Below, in pieces: positions 46,810 through 55,161 of a stretch of DNA of 64,000 nt; position 1 is the first letter of the stretch, and each line of letters starts with the position of its first letter. Made by a program: the position numbers and the translations under genes. Source of the DNA: Collinsella aerofaciens (GTDB lineage Bacteria > Actinomycetota > Coriobacteriia > Coriobacteriales > Coriobacteriaceae); assembly GCF_015554145.1 (NCBI RefSeq), contig NZ_JADNHZ010000009.1:32524-96523 (forward strand). The letters are read 5' to 3'. The notes below the pieces were generated by a model. The model had not been told where the DNA came from and made no database searches. It was given only the letters and a program-made list of their open reading frames with translations.

Positions 46810-49587
46810 ATGATTCTCAACGGACCGGGGATTAGCTACACCGAGCCCGATATCGGCGCGGAGTTCGTGCCGCCGCTGCCGGAGCATCCGCGCGAGGCCA
46901 TCGTCAAGCTGTGCGAGCATTGCACCAACCGCCTGCTGCACCGCGACGAGCTGCTGGGCTACGAGTACTGGTCGTTTGCCGAGGCCGCGACCGACGAGCA
47001 GGCCGAGGTGCTCTGCAAGATGAAGATGCGCCGTCCCTACACGTTGCCCGAGATGGTCAAGATCACCGGCATGCCCGAGGCCGATATCGAGAAGATGCTC
47101 GACGACATGAGCTACACGGGCCTGCTCGAGTACAACTGGGAAAACCCCGAGCGCGCCAAGCAATGGGTGCTGCCCATGCTGGTGCCGGGTTCTGCCGAGT
47201 TCCTCAACATGCGCGTGAGCCAGCTCGAGGAGCATCCGGTCTATGCCAAGTTCTTTGAGCAGGCATCCAAAGGCCCGCTGTCCAAGGCCACGCCGATGGT
47301 GCCGCCCGGAGGCGCCGGTATCGGCATGCACGTCATTCCGGTCGAGAAGGCCATTGACGCCGCGAGCACCTCGGTGCCTATTGAGCATATCGAGCATTGG
47401 CTCGACAAATGCGAGGGTAAGTATGCCGCTAGCACCTGCAGCTGCCGCGCGAGCCGTCGCGTGATGGGTGAGGGCTGCGCCGACGACCCGGCAGATTGGT
47501 GCATCGCCGTGGGCGATATGGCCGACTACGTGGTCGAGACCGATCGTGGCCATTACGTGACCCGCGATGAGGTTTACGACATCCTGCACCAGGCCGAGGA
47601 CAACGGCTTTGTGCACCAGATCACCAACATCGACGGCGAGAACAAGATCTTCGCCATCTGCAACTGCAACGTCAACGTGTGCTACGCCCTGCGCACCTCG
47701 CAGCTGTTCAACACACCCAACCTGTCGCGCTCGGCCTATGTCGCCAAGGTCGAGAAGGACAAGTGCGTGGCCTGCGGTCGCTGCGTTGAGGTGTGTCCGG
47801 CCGGCGCCGCCAAGCTTGGCCAGAAGCTCTGCAGCAAAAAGGCCGGCGGACAGGTGCCCGAGTATCCGCGCCAGGAGCTGCCCGATGCCACCAAGTGGGA
47901 CCACACCAAGTGGTCGCCCAACTACCGCAACGACAACCGCATCGAGACGCATGAGTCCGGCACCGCTCCCTGCAAGACGGCCTGCCCCGCGCACGTTGCC
48001 GTTCAGGGCTATTTGAAGCTCGCGGCTCAGGGTCGCTATGACGAGGCGCTGGCGCTCATCAAGCGCGAGAACCCGCTGCCCGCAATCTGCGGCCGCGTGT
48101 GCAACCGCCGCTGTGAGGATGCCTGCACCCGCGGTCGTGTGGACGCCGCCGTGGCTATCGACGAGGTCAAGAAGTTCATCGCCCAGCGCGATCTGGATGC
48201 CGCGACCCGCTATGTCCCACCTGTGGTGACCCCGACGCGTGCCGGCGGCTTCGACCAGAAGATCGCTATTATCGGTGCCGGTCCGGCCGGCCTGTCCTGC
48301 GCTTTCTACCTGGCCGAGAAGGGCTACAAGCCCGTCGTGTTCGAGAAGAACGAGCGCCCGGGCGGTATGCTTACCTACGGCATTCCCAGCTTTAAGCTGC
48401 AGAAAGACGTTATCGAGGCCGAGGTCGAGGTCATTCGCCTGATGGGTGCCGAGTTCCGCTATGGCGTGGAGGTCGGTCGTGATGTGACGCTCGACGAGCT
48501 GCGCGCGCAGGGCTTTAAGGCCTTCTACGTGGCTATTGGCTGCCAGGGCGGCCGCCTTGCCGGCATTCCGGGCGAGGATGCCGAGGACGTGATCGTGGCC
48601 GTCGACTTCCTTCGCGAGGTCAACAGTGGCAAGATTGACGCGCTGCCTGGCCGCACCATCGTGGTGGGCGGAGGCAACGTGGCTATCGATGTCGCGCGCA
48701 ACGCCTGCCGTTTGGGTTCCGAGCACGTTGAGATGTTCTGCCTGGAGAACGAGGCGCAGATGCCCGCCAGCGAGGAAGAGCGTCGCGAGGCCATCGAGGA
48801 CGGCGCTCACATCAGCTGCGGCTGGGGTCCCAAGGAGGTTCACCTGGACGAGGCCGGTCGCGTGTGTGGAATCACCTTCAAGCGCTGCACGCGCGTCTTT
48901 GACGACGAGGGCCGTTTTGCGCCCGAGTACGATGAGAACGACCTACGTCGTGTCGATGCCGACCGTGTGGTCATGTCGATCGGCCAGTCCATTGTGTGGG
49001 GCGACCTGCTGGCTGGCTCCAAGGTGGAGCTTGGCCGCGGTCAGGGTGCCCTTGCCGATCCCCAGACCTACCAGACCGCCGAGCCCGACATCTTTGTGGG
49101 TGGTGACGTCTACACTGGCCCCAGCTTTGCCATCGATGCCATTGCCGCCGGTCACGAGGCCGCGGTGTCCATCCATCGCTTTGTGCAGCCGGGCTCCACG
49201 CTCACGATCGGCCGCAACCAGCGCCGCTACACCGCGCTCGACCGCGACGATGTCGTGATCGAGAGCTACGACAACGCGAGCCGCGAGGTTGCCCATGTGG
49301 ACCGCGAGCGCGAGAAGGCCGCGCCGTTTAGCGAGTACGTCGAGACCTTTACCGAAGAGCAGGTGCGCGCCGAGACCGCCCGTTGCCTGGGCTGCGGTGC
49401 CTCGATCGTCGACCCCAACAAGTGCATCGGCTGCGGCCTGTGCACCACCAAGTGCGCGTTTGACGCTATCCACCTGGATCGCGACCGCCCCGAGTGCTCC
49501 ACGATGGTCAAATACGAGCAAAAGCTTCCGAGCTTGGGTAAGTACGCACTCAAGCGCGCCATCAAGATTAAATTTGGTAGGAAGTAA
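46810..49587 (+). CDS. GltD-like FAD/NAD(P) oxidoreductase with iron-sulfur domains
   Basis: A 925-aa cytoplasmic flavoprotein. Residues 1-300 are a less familiar Cys-containing region (STCSCRASRRVMGEGC near 215). A ferredoxin-type cluster motif CVACGRCVEVCPAG is near residue 320, and the GltD-like segment starts near 380 with CKTACPAHVAVQGYLKLA and CGRVCNRRCEDAC. FAD binds at IIGAGPAGLSCAFYLAEKG near 488-506 and NAD(P)H at VVGGGNVAIDVARNA near 617-631. A second ferredoxin motif, CIGCGLCTTKC, is near residue 872. It probably moves electrons between NAD(P)H and ferredoxin or an unknown acceptor. It is divergent from the TetR/DUF5692 pair. Confidence 0.82.
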   Translation: MILNGPGISYTEPDIGAEFVPPLPEHPREAIVKLCEHCTNRLLHRDELLGYEYWSFAEAATDEQAEVLCKMKMRRPYTLPEMVKITGMPEADIEKMLDDMSYTGLLEYNWENPERAKQWVLPMLVPGSAEFLNMRVSQLEEHPVYAKFFEQASKGPLSKATPMVPPGGAGIGMHVIPVEKAIDAASTSVPIEHIEHWLDKCEGKYAASTCSCRASRRVMGEGCADDPADWCIAVGDMADYVVETDRGHYVTRDEVYDILHQAEDNGFVHQITNIDGENKIFAICNCNVNVCYALRTSQLFNTPNLSRSAYVAKVEKDKCVACGRCVEVCPAGAAKLGQKLCSKKAGGQVPEYPRQELPDATKWDHTKWSPNYRNDNRIETHESGTAPCKTACPAHVAVQGYLKLAAQGRYDEALALIKRENPLPAICGRVCNRRCEDACTRGRVDAAVAIDEVKKFIAQRDLDAATRYVPPVVTPTRAGGFDQKIAIIGAGPAGLSCAFYLAEKGYKPVVFEKNERPGGMLTYGIPSFKLQKDVIEAEVEVIRLMGAEFRYGVEVGRDVTLDELRAQGFKAFYVAIGCQGGRLAGIPGEDAEDVIVAVDFLREVNSGKIDALPGRTIVVGGGNVAIDVARNACRLGSEHVEMFCLENEAQMPASEEERREAIEDGAHISCGWGPKEVHLDEAGRVCGITFKRCTRVFDDEGRFAPEYDENDLRRVDADRVVMSIGQSIVWGDLLAGSKVELGRGQGALADPQTYQTAEPDIFVGGDVYTGPSFAIDAIAAGHEAAVSIHRFVQPGSTLTIGRNQRRYTALDRDDVVIESYDNASREVAHVDREREKAAPFSEYVETFTEEQVRAETARCLGCGASIVDPNKCIGCGLCTTKCAFDAIHLDRDRPECSTMVKYEQKLPSLGKYALKRAIKIKFGRK

Positions 49588-49599
49588 GAAACGCAACAA

Positions 49600-49773
49600 G
49601 TAGGAGAACGGCGCAGAGAGCGGTTGGACAGCGAGCGAGTCCCAGGCGTGGCGAGGTGCCTTGAAAGAGGAGGGCATAGGGCTTTTGCCCATGCCCGACG
49701 ATTGAAAGGCAGATCGTCCGTCTGGGGCTCGCGCAGCGTCAAGCCGACCGCCGTTCGTTAGAACGGCGGAAGG
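49600..49773 (-). repeat. Structured intergenic element, copy F (reverse orientation)
   Basis: Read on the minus strand: hairpin 1 (CCGCCGTTC / GAACGGCGG, loop TAAC), linker TTGACGCTGC, outer blocks GCGAG/CTCGC and CCCAG/CTGGG, and inner hairpin GGGCATGGGC-AAAA-GCCC-T-ATGCCC. Hairpin 1 lies right before the hypA ribosome-binding site, so here the element is antisense to the hypA leader. Confidence 0.8.
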
Positions 49774-49781
49774 AATTAAAA

Positions 49782-50210
49782 GTGCACGAGCTCGGAATTG
49801 TCTATCACATTATTCGCGATGTCGAGAATGCGGCGCGCGCCAATGGCGTGAGTCGCGTTTCGAGCGTGACGTTGCTGCTGGGCGAGGTCTCGGGCATCGT
49901 TCCCGATCTACTACTCGACGCTTGGCGCTGGGCGGCAGATAAAAAGTCCATCACGCAGGGCGCGGAGCTTATCGTGGAGCCCGTCGAGGCCGTGACGCAT
50001 TGCGAGGCGTGCGGCCGCGACTATGCGACAGTCGAGCACGGCAAGACCTGCCCCCATTGCGGCAGTGGCGATACCTATCTGCTCCAGGGCCAAGAGGTCA
50101 TGATCAAGCAGATTGAGACCCCCGACGAGGATCCGGCAGACGCTGCCCCCGACGGTCCTTCTGACGCCCCCGACGCCGTCGACGCCGCCAACCCCCTCCA
50201 CATCGCCTAA
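49782..50210 (+). CDS. hypA: Hydrogenase maturation nickel protein HypA
   Basis: Nickel-delivery chaperone with HypB, 142 aa. It begins MHELGIVYHIIRDVENAA, with the conserved His2 that binds nickel, and has the zinc motif CEACGRDY then CPHCGSGD near residues 74-98. The last ~30 residues are an extra Asp/Pro/Ala-rich tail. The start is GTG at 49782 after GGAAGG. It lies 26 kb from the hypFCDE cluster and I see no hypB in the window. Confidence 0.92.
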   Translation: MHELGIVYHIIRDVENAARANGVSRVSSVTLLLGEVSGIVPDLLLDAWRWAADKKSITQGAELIVEPVEAVTHCEACGRDYATVEHGKTCPHCGSGDTYLLQGQEVMIKQIETPDEDPADAAPDGPSDAPDAVDAANPLHIA

Positions 50211-50214
50211 CTTG

Positions 50215-50266
50215 GTCGTTGGGGACGTTCTTAAATGACTAGCCGTTTAAGAACGTCCCCAACGAC
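50215..50266. repeat. Dispersed repeat type R2 (copy 5, full palindrome)
   Basis: Perfect 21-bp arms (beginning GTCGTTGGGGACGTTCTTAA) around TGACTAGCCG. This is the most complete form of the R2 family. It lies 5 bases after the hypA stop. Confidence 0.8.
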
Positions 50267-50586
50267 TACTTGCGCTATTACATAAGTCATGCTAATAGTC
50301 AAGTTATGTCTTTTTAAACAAAATAGCGGCAGTACAAGCGCATTCGCGCTTGCCTAAAATCGATATTAATGAACAGTCTGCTTGTATCTGTAAAATGCAT
50401 GGCTTGATGAGCGACGCCTTGGCGTGTAATGAGTCAAAAAGCAGTAACGTAATCAACTTGTAACAAACCTAGACGTTTAAACAAATAATCCAACCTTTTG
50501 CGAATTTAGCCTTAATTACACAAACTAAACAGGTATACTTCCTTAATGTCGTGTAGGGAATACGTAGACAAAAAGGAGGTTATGTG
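50267..50586. other. AT-rich leader of the mannose-type PTS operon
   Basis: About 320 bases with no supported gene, clearly more AT-rich than its surroundings. It should hold the promoter of the PTS operon. I see no strong palindrome or RNA structure. AAAAAGGAGG just before 50587 is the ribosome-binding site. Confidence 0.4.
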
Positions 50587-51576
50587 ATGGTAAGTATTGT
50601 TCTTGCTAGCCATGGTGACTTGGCGGCTGGAATCAAGCAGACGGGCTCGATGGTCTTTGGCGATCAGCCGTCTGTTGCCGTGGTCTCGCTCGAGCCGAGC
50701 ATGGGCCCCGACGACTTCCGTGCCAAGGTCGAGGAAGCAGTCGCTTCCTTCGAGGACCAGGAGCAGGTGCTCTTCCTCGTTGATCTGTGGGGCGGCACGC
50801 CGTTCAACCAGATCAGCGGGCTCATCGAGGGCCACGATTCCTGGGCTATCGTCACCGGTGTCAACCTGCCTATGCTCATCGAGGCATATTCGCAGCGCTT
50901 TGACGCAAAGAACACTGCACATGCGATCGCAAAACATCTCGTGACTGAGGCTAAGGCTGGCGTGCGCGTCAAGCCCGAGTCTCTGGAGCCCGAGGAGAAG
51001 AAGCCGGCTACGGCCGCCGCTGCTCCTGCAGGCGCCATCCCTCCGGGAACGGTCATCGGCGATGGGCACATCAAGATCGCCCACGTCCGTATCGACACCC
51101 GTCTGCTGCATGGTCAGGTGGCCACCACGTGGACCAAGCAGATCAACCCCAACCGCATCATCGTGGTTTCCGACGGCGTTGCTCACGACGAGCTCCGCAA
51201 GACCATGATCGAGCAGGCTGCCCCTCCGGGAGTCCATGCCAACGTCGTGCCCATCAAGAAGATGGCCGAGGTCGTCAAGGACACGCGCTTTGGTGACACC
51301 AAGGCCATGCTGCTGTTCGAGAACCCGCAGGATCTGCTCAGGGCCATCGAGGCCGGCGTCGACATCAAGGAAGTCAACATCGGTTCTATGGCTCACTCCA
51401 AGGGCAAGGTCGTCGTCACCAACGCCGTCGCTATGGGCGATGACGACGTCAAGACTCTCGAGGCCCTCAAGGCCAAGGGCGTCAAGTTCGAGGTCCGCAA
51501 GGTTCCTTCGGATTCCTCCGAGGATCTCGACGCCATGTTGAAGAAAGCTAAGGCCGAACTGGCCGCTCAAGCATAG
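50587..51576 (+). CDS. PTS mannose-family EIIAB subunit
   Basis: Soluble phosphotransfer subunit of a mannose-type PTS (ManL/ManX-like), 329 aa. EIIA is at residues 1-135: the phosphorylated His is in IVLASHGDLAAG near residue 9, and VDLWGGTPFN near 68-77 is typical. A Pro/Ala-rich linker at ~138-155 joins EIIB, whose active His is in RIDTRLLHGQVATTW near residue 175. GGAGG and seven bases precede the ATG at 50587. It is first in the operon manX-manY-manZ. Confidence 0.92.
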   Translation: MVSIVLASHGDLAAGIKQTGSMVFGDQPSVAVVSLEPSMGPDDFRAKVEEAVASFEDQEQVLFLVDLWGGTPFNQISGLIEGHDSWAIVTGVNLPMLIEAYSQRFDAKNTAHAIAKHLVTEAKAGVRVKPESLEPEEKKPATAAAAPAGAIPPGTVIGDGHIKIAHVRIDTRLLHGQVATTWTKQINPNRIIVVSDGVAHDELRKTMIEQAAPPGVHANVVPIKKMAEVVKDTRFGDTKAMLLFENPQDLLRAIEAGVDIKEVNIGSMAHSKGKVVVTNAVAMGDDDVKTLEALKAKGVKFEVRKVPSDSSEDLDAMLKKAKAELAAQA

Positions 51577-51594
51577 TAAAGGAGGGTCCGATAC

Positions 51595-52413
51595 ATGTCT
51601 GCAATCACTATTCTGCTTGTTGCGATTGTCGCGTTGCTTGCCGGTATGGAAGGCATTCTGGATGAGTTCCAGTTCCATCAGCCGCTCGTGGCATGCACGC
51701 TTATCGGTCTCGTAACCGGTCACCTTCAGGAGGGCATCCTCCTGGGCGGTTCGCTCCAGATGATGGCCCTTGGCTGGGCTAACGTCGGCGCCGCCGTCGC
51801 GCCTGACGCCGCTTTGGCCTCGGTCGCCTCTTCGATCATCATGGTGCTCGCCCTCAACGGCGGCGCCACCGATTCGGGCAAGGCCGTTACCGCCGCTATC
51901 GCCGTCGCCGTCCCGCTGTCGGTCGCTGGTCTGTTCCTGACCATGATCTGCCGTACCCTGGCTACCGCTATCGCTCACGCCATGGACGGTTGCGCCGAGA
52001 AGGGCGACTTCGCCGGCATCGAGCGCTGGCAGTACGCTGCCATCCTTATGCAGGGCCTTCGTATCGCCATCCCGGCAGTACTTCTGTGCATCATCCCGGC
52101 CGAGGCTGTTACCAACGCGCTTAACGCTATGCCCGACTGGCTGTCCGGCGGCATGGCTGTCGGCGGCGGCATGGTCGCTTCCGTCGGTTACGCCATGGTC
52201 ATCAACATGATGGCCACCAAGGAGACCTGGCCGTTCTTCATCCTCGGCTTTGTCCTTGCTGCCATCCCTCAGCTCACGCTGATCGCCCTTGGCCTCATCG
52301 GCATCTCCCTTGCCCTCATCTACCTTGGCCTTAAGGATCTGGCCAAGCAGGGTGGCGGCATGAGCGGTGGCTCCGGTGACCCGCTCGGCGACATTCTGAA
52401 CGATTACGAGTAG
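51595..52413 (+). CDS. PTS mannose-family EIIC subunit
   Basis: Membrane permease subunit (ManY-like), 272 aa, with several hydrophobic segments starting at AITILLVAIVALLAGMEGIL. GGSLQMMALGWANVGAAVAP near residues 51-70 is the EIIC-Man signature. It works with the EIID encoded next. AAAGGAGGG precedes the ATG, 18 bases after the EIIAB stop. Confidence 0.93.
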   Translation: MSAITILLVAIVALLAGMEGILDEFQFHQPLVACTLIGLVTGHLQEGILLGGSLQMMALGWANVGAAVAPDAALASVASSIIMVLALNGGATDSGKAVTAAIAVAVPLSVAGLFLTMICRTLATAIAHAMDGCAEKGDFAGIERWQYAAILMQGLRIAIPAVLLCIIPAEAVTNALNAMPDWLSGGMAVGGGMVASVGYAMVINMMATKETWPFFILGFVLAAIPQLTLIALGLIGISLALIYLGLKDLAKQGGGMSGGSGDPLGDILNDYE

Positions 52414-52429
52414 GAGGGGAGTGATACAT

Positions 52430-53350
52430 ATGGCAGAGAACAAGATTCAGCTCACCAAGGCTGACCGCAAGAAGGTTTGCTTCCGTCATCAGTTCCTTCA
52501 GGGCTCGTGGAACTACGAGCGTATGCAGAATGGCGGCTGGTGCTTCGCAATGATCCCTGCGATCAAGAAGCTCTACACCAGCAAGGATGACCAGATTGCC
52601 GCTCTTAAGCGCCACCTGGAGTTCTATAACACCCATCCCTATGTTTCCGCCCCCGTCATTGGCGTTACCCTCGCTCTCGAGGAGGAGCGCGCCAACGGTG
52701 CTCCGATTGACGACGTCGCCATTCAGGGCGTCAAGGTCGGTATGATGGGCCCGCTCGCCGGCGTCGGCGACCCCGCCTTCTGGTTCACCCTTCGCCCGAT
52801 TCTGGGCGCTCTGGGCGCTTCCCTGGCCCTGTCCGGCAGCATTGCCGGTCCGCTGCTGTTCTTCTTCGCGTGGAACATCATCCGTTACGCCTTCCTGTGG
52901 TACACGCAGGAGTTTGGCTACAAGGTCGGCTCCTCCATCGCCAAGGACCTCTCCGGCGGTCTGATGGGCAAGGTCACCGAGGGTGCTTCCATCCTTGGTA
53001 TGTTCATCATCGGCGCCCTGGTCGAGCGCTGGGTGTCCATCTCCTTCACCCCGGTCGTCTCCAAGGTCACGCAGTCTGCTGGCGCCTTTATCGACTGGGC
53101 TAACCTGCCCTCCGGTTCCGAGGGTGTCAAGGAAGCACTGACGATGTATAACTCCATCGGCGGTACTGCCCTTGATCAGGTCAAGGTCACTACGCTTCAG
53201 GCCAACCTCGATCAGCTCATCCCCGGCCTTGCCGCCGTGTGCCTGACCCTTCTGGTCTGCAAGCTCCTCAAGAAGAAGGTCAGCCCGATCGTCATCATCC
53301 TGGCTCTCTTCGCCGTCGGCATCATCGGTCGCGTCTGCGGCTTCATGTAA
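52430..53350 (+). CDS. PTS mannose-family EIID subunit
   Basis: Second membrane subunit (ManZ-like), 306 aa. Family motifs are QGSWNYERMQNGGWCFAM near residues 24-41, GVKVGMMGPLAGVGDPAFWF near 100-119 and the C-terminal hydrophobic helices. The ATG at 52430 (MAENKIQLTK) is chosen; TAGGAGGGG lies 11-12 bases upstream, and an in-frame GTG at 52421 is too close to it. Confidence 0.93.
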   Translation: MAENKIQLTKADRKKVCFRHQFLQGSWNYERMQNGGWCFAMIPAIKKLYTSKDDQIAALKRHLEFYNTHPYVSAPVIGVTLALEEERANGAPIDDVAIQGVKVGMMGPLAGVGDPAFWFTLRPILGALGASLALSGSIAGPLLFFFAWNIIRYAFLWYTQEFGYKVGSSIAKDLSGGLMGKVTEGASILGMFIIGALVERWVSISFTPVVSKVTQSAGAFIDWANLPSGSEGVKEALTMYNSIGGTALDQVKVTTLQANLDQLIPGLAAVCLTLLVCKLLKKKVSPIVIILALFAVGIIGRVCGFM

Positions 53351-53406
53351 GCACGCTTCGGCTTAAGACCGAGAGTTGCTAGGCAAGGGCTTTTGAGCCA
53401 TTGAAA

Positions 53407-53450
53407 CGGACCGCACCCGGTGGGTACACTGGATGCGGTCCGATTGTTTT
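53407..53450 (+). terminator. Terminator or attenuator between EIID and DUF956 genes
   Basis: CGGACCGCA pairs with TGCGGTCCG across an 18-base loop, followed by ATTGTTTTATTT. It may limit read-through into the DUF956 gene 21 bases further on. Confidence 0.7.
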
Positions 53451-53470
53451 ATTTGGAGGGCGAGGCGCGT

Positions 53471-53869
53471 ATGGCGCAATCTCAGAACAGCACGGTCGAT
53501 CTGGCAACGCCGGCAACCTGCCTGATGGGGCTTACCAGTCACGGTAACGTGATGGTGGGCAATAAGGCGTTTGAGTACTATAACGAGCGCAATCCCGAGG
53601 ATTATATCCAAATCCCGTGGGACGAGGTCGACTATATTGCCGCCGAGGTTTTGCGCGGCACCAAGAAGATTACGCGTTTTGCCATCTTTACCAAAGAGAA
53701 TGGCCACTTTACGTTTTCGACGCGCAATGACAAGGAAACGCTTCGCGCGGTGCGTAAGTACATTGACGAGGACAAGCTCGTTCGTTCGCCCGACTTTATC
53801 GATGTGACGGCCAAGGGCGCCAAGAGCATCCCCTCCGTCATCAAGAACCTTTTCCACAAAGGCAACTAG
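53471..53869 (+). CDS. DUF956 family protein linked to the mannose PTS
   Basis: A 132-aa cytoplasmic protein of the DUF956 (ManO-like) family, which is nearly always found beside mannose-type PTS genes and may modulate them. LMGLTSHGNVMVGNKAFEYY near residues 18-37 and IQIPWDEVDYIAAEV near 44-58 are typical. The ATG at 53471 follows TGGAGGGCGAGG. It is last in the operon, behind a hairpin. Confidence 0.85.
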   Translation: MAQSQNSTVDLATPATCLMGLTSHGNVMVGNKAFEYYNERNPEDYIQIPWDEVDYIAAEVLRGTKKITRFAIFTKENGHFTFSTRNDKETLRAVRKYIDEDKLVRSPDFIDVTAKGAKSIPSVIKNLFHKGN

Positions 53870-53892
53870 CCATTAAAGAGCGCCCCCCTAAA

Positions 53893-54095
53893 GTGGGACG
53901 CGGTTTCCCATGAGGCTCGATCGGGAAAGTGCATCCCGGTTCGAGTGCCGATTGCGGGATGTAGTTTCCGGAACGGGCCCGTTTGGGAAACCGTGTCCCG
54001 TTTCGAGTCGAAATTCTGGGACACAGTTTCCCAGCGAGGTCCCATGGGGAAAGTCTGACCCAGAATTTGCCTGGATAGTGGGACGCACTTTCCGG
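53893..54095. repeat. Array of TTTCC/GGAAA hairpins, type R4 (second array)
   Basis: Three hairpin units and a final half: GGGACGCGGTTTCCC with GGGAAAGTGCATCCC; GGGATGTAGTTTCC with GGGAAACCGTGTCCC; GGGACACAGTTTCCC with GGGGAAAGTCTGACCC; then GGGACGCACTTTCC. Units are about 45 bases with spacers of about 17. The array lies in the 300-base gap before the tRNA gene. Related to 16480-16668. Confidence 0.75.
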
Positions 54096-54173
54096 AGGGC
54101 TGTTCCACCGCAACTTCGAAGAGTGGCTACACGCTGCATCACAACGTGTAAATCTGCTACACTAGTACAACAT

Positions 54174-54249
54174 GCCTCCGTAGCTCAGGGGATAGAGCAC
54201 CGCTCTCCTAAAGCGGGTGTCGACGGTTCGAATCCGCCCGGGGGCACCA
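54174..54249 (+). tRNA. tRNA-Arg (anticodon CCT)
   Basis: Acceptor GCCTCCG pairs with CGGGGGC, with discriminator A and an encoded CCA end (54247-54249). The D arm is GCTC-AGGGGATA-GAGC, the anticodon arm CCGCT-CTCCTAA-AGCGG gives anticodon CCT, and the T loop is TTCGAAT. The T stem GACGG/CCGCC has one A-C mismatch. The 3' end of such tRNA genes is a common attachment site for integrative elements, and mobile-element genes follow. Confidence 0.93.
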
Positions 54250-54381
54250 GAAAAATCGCAGGTCAGGAGTTATTTTTGCTTCTGGCCTGTTCTGGTTTTG
54301 GGGCTAAGAACCGCTTTTGTTTGTAAATCTGGTAAGTAAATAATTTAACTTACCGAGTTTTCCACTGAAAACAGGAAATCA

Positions 54382-54539
54382 CCATTTTGGGGATAAAAGT
54401 TTTCAACAGCTGTTAGTCGGTTCCATTTTGGTGACGCGCTTCCCTCTTTTGGGTAAAAAATTTCACCATTTTGATGATTCGGTAGCTTTGAATTCTCTGA
54501 TAAAAAGCCTGTTCAGAAGCTTGTGTCATACCCATTTTG
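54382..54539. repeat. Spaced CCATTTTG repeats downstream of the tRNA
   Basis: CCATTTTG occurs at 54382, 54423, 54466 and 54532 within an AT-rich stretch, often as CACCATTTTG or CATTTTGGTGA. The same octamer occurs at 63950 in the putative insertion-sequence end. Multiple repeats at one end are typical of IS21-type elements, so this could be a remnant end. No transposase gene is present here. Confidence 0.5.
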
Positions 54540-54578
54540 GTGAAACCAATTAATAGAGAAATAGATTATAAAGAAATA

Positions 54579-54758
54579 GGGACGGCGATGCCGTCCCCTT
54601 CGCTCGCGGAGCTCGCTGCGCGGCCACGTACCGTGTCCTTGCCGCCGGCTAAGCCGTCGATAAAGAATGGGGACAGCGATGCTGCCCCCCCTTCGCTCGC
54701 GGAGCTCGCTGCGCGGTCACGTGCCGTGACCTTGCCGCCGGCTACGCCGTCGATTGAT
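54579..54758. repeat. Two tandem 90-bp repeat units
   Basis: Units at about 54579-54668 and 54669-54758 share CTTCGCTCGCGGAGCTCGCT, a following GCGCGG and TTGCCGCCGGCTA; each opens with a small hairpin whose arms differ but still pair (GGGACGGC..GCCGTCCC; GGGGACAGC..GCTGCCCC). An open frame spans both, but it has no ribosome-binding site, so I treat it as noncoding. Confidence 0.6.
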
Positions 54759-54790
54759 TCGCTCACTGCGTTCGCTGATTGATTGATGGA

Positions 54791-55039
54791 CTAATCCGTT
54801 TTCTCAGTCACACCAGTCATGAGTGTAGCGATTGTCATGTCGAATCCGTTAGCAATTTTACAGAGGTTAGAAAGACTGACATTTCTTCGTCCGACCTCTA
54901 TCGAGGCGTAGTAAGACCTGTCCATGCCGATGCGATTCGCAAATTGTACTTGAGAGTAACCAGACTTTGATCTTAATTCTTTGCAGCGTAGACCAAAGGA
55001 TCGTTGTAGCGGCGAGATATCCATGACAAAAAGAGTCAT
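54791..55039 (-). CDS. XRE-family transcriptional regulator
   Basis: A small (about 82 aa) Cro/CI-type DNA-binding protein. The helix-turn-helix is SGYSQVQFANRIGMDRSYYA followed by SIEVGRRNVSLSNLCKIA. No other domain is present. There is no Shine-Dalgarno before either ATG (55039 or 55024); the predicted -10 box places the transcript start near 55039, so the mRNA may be leaderless. It shares a symmetric intergenic operator with the large surface-protein gene and is the likely repressor of both. Confidence 0.85.
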   Translation of the reverse strand: MTLFVMDISPLQRSFGLRCKELRSKSGYSQVQFANRIGMDRSYYASIEVGRRNVSLSNLCKIANGFDMTIATLMTGVTEKTD

Positions 55040-55041
55040 GG

Positions 55042-55078
55042 ATTGTTGTATAAAAGCCAACGGACTATATACAACAAT
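55042..55078. promoter_or_regulatory. Symmetric operator and bidirectional promoter
   Basis: ATTGTTGTATA (55042-55052) and TATACAACAAT (55068-55078) are perfect 11-bp arms with 15 bases between. Because of the symmetry each strand reads TTGTAT, 16 bases, TATACA, a usable -35/-10 pair. Transcription would go left into the XRE gene and right into the surface-protein gene, with both -35 and -10 boxes inside the operator. Confidence 0.75.
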
Positions 55079-55161
55079 CCCTGTTAAGGCGCATAATTAT
55101 CTCTATTGGAAAGCACTCTGATGCCCAGTCGGATAGGGCACGGAAAAGGAATGGAATAGCA

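Noticed and set aside
50512..52443. 643-aa minus-strand frame across the PTS operon
   Set aside because: Fully antisense to three recognisable PTS subunits; His/Asp-rich translation typical of a shadow.
53893..54095. CRISPR array
   Set aside because: Units are diverged hairpins with ~17-base spacers and repeat in alternating orientation; no cas genes and no identical direct repeats.
54537..54782. 81-aa frame with a repeated PSLAELAAR peptide
   Set aside because: No ribosome-binding site, GTG start in AT-rich DNA, and the repetition follows from the 90-bp DNA repeat being a multiple of three.
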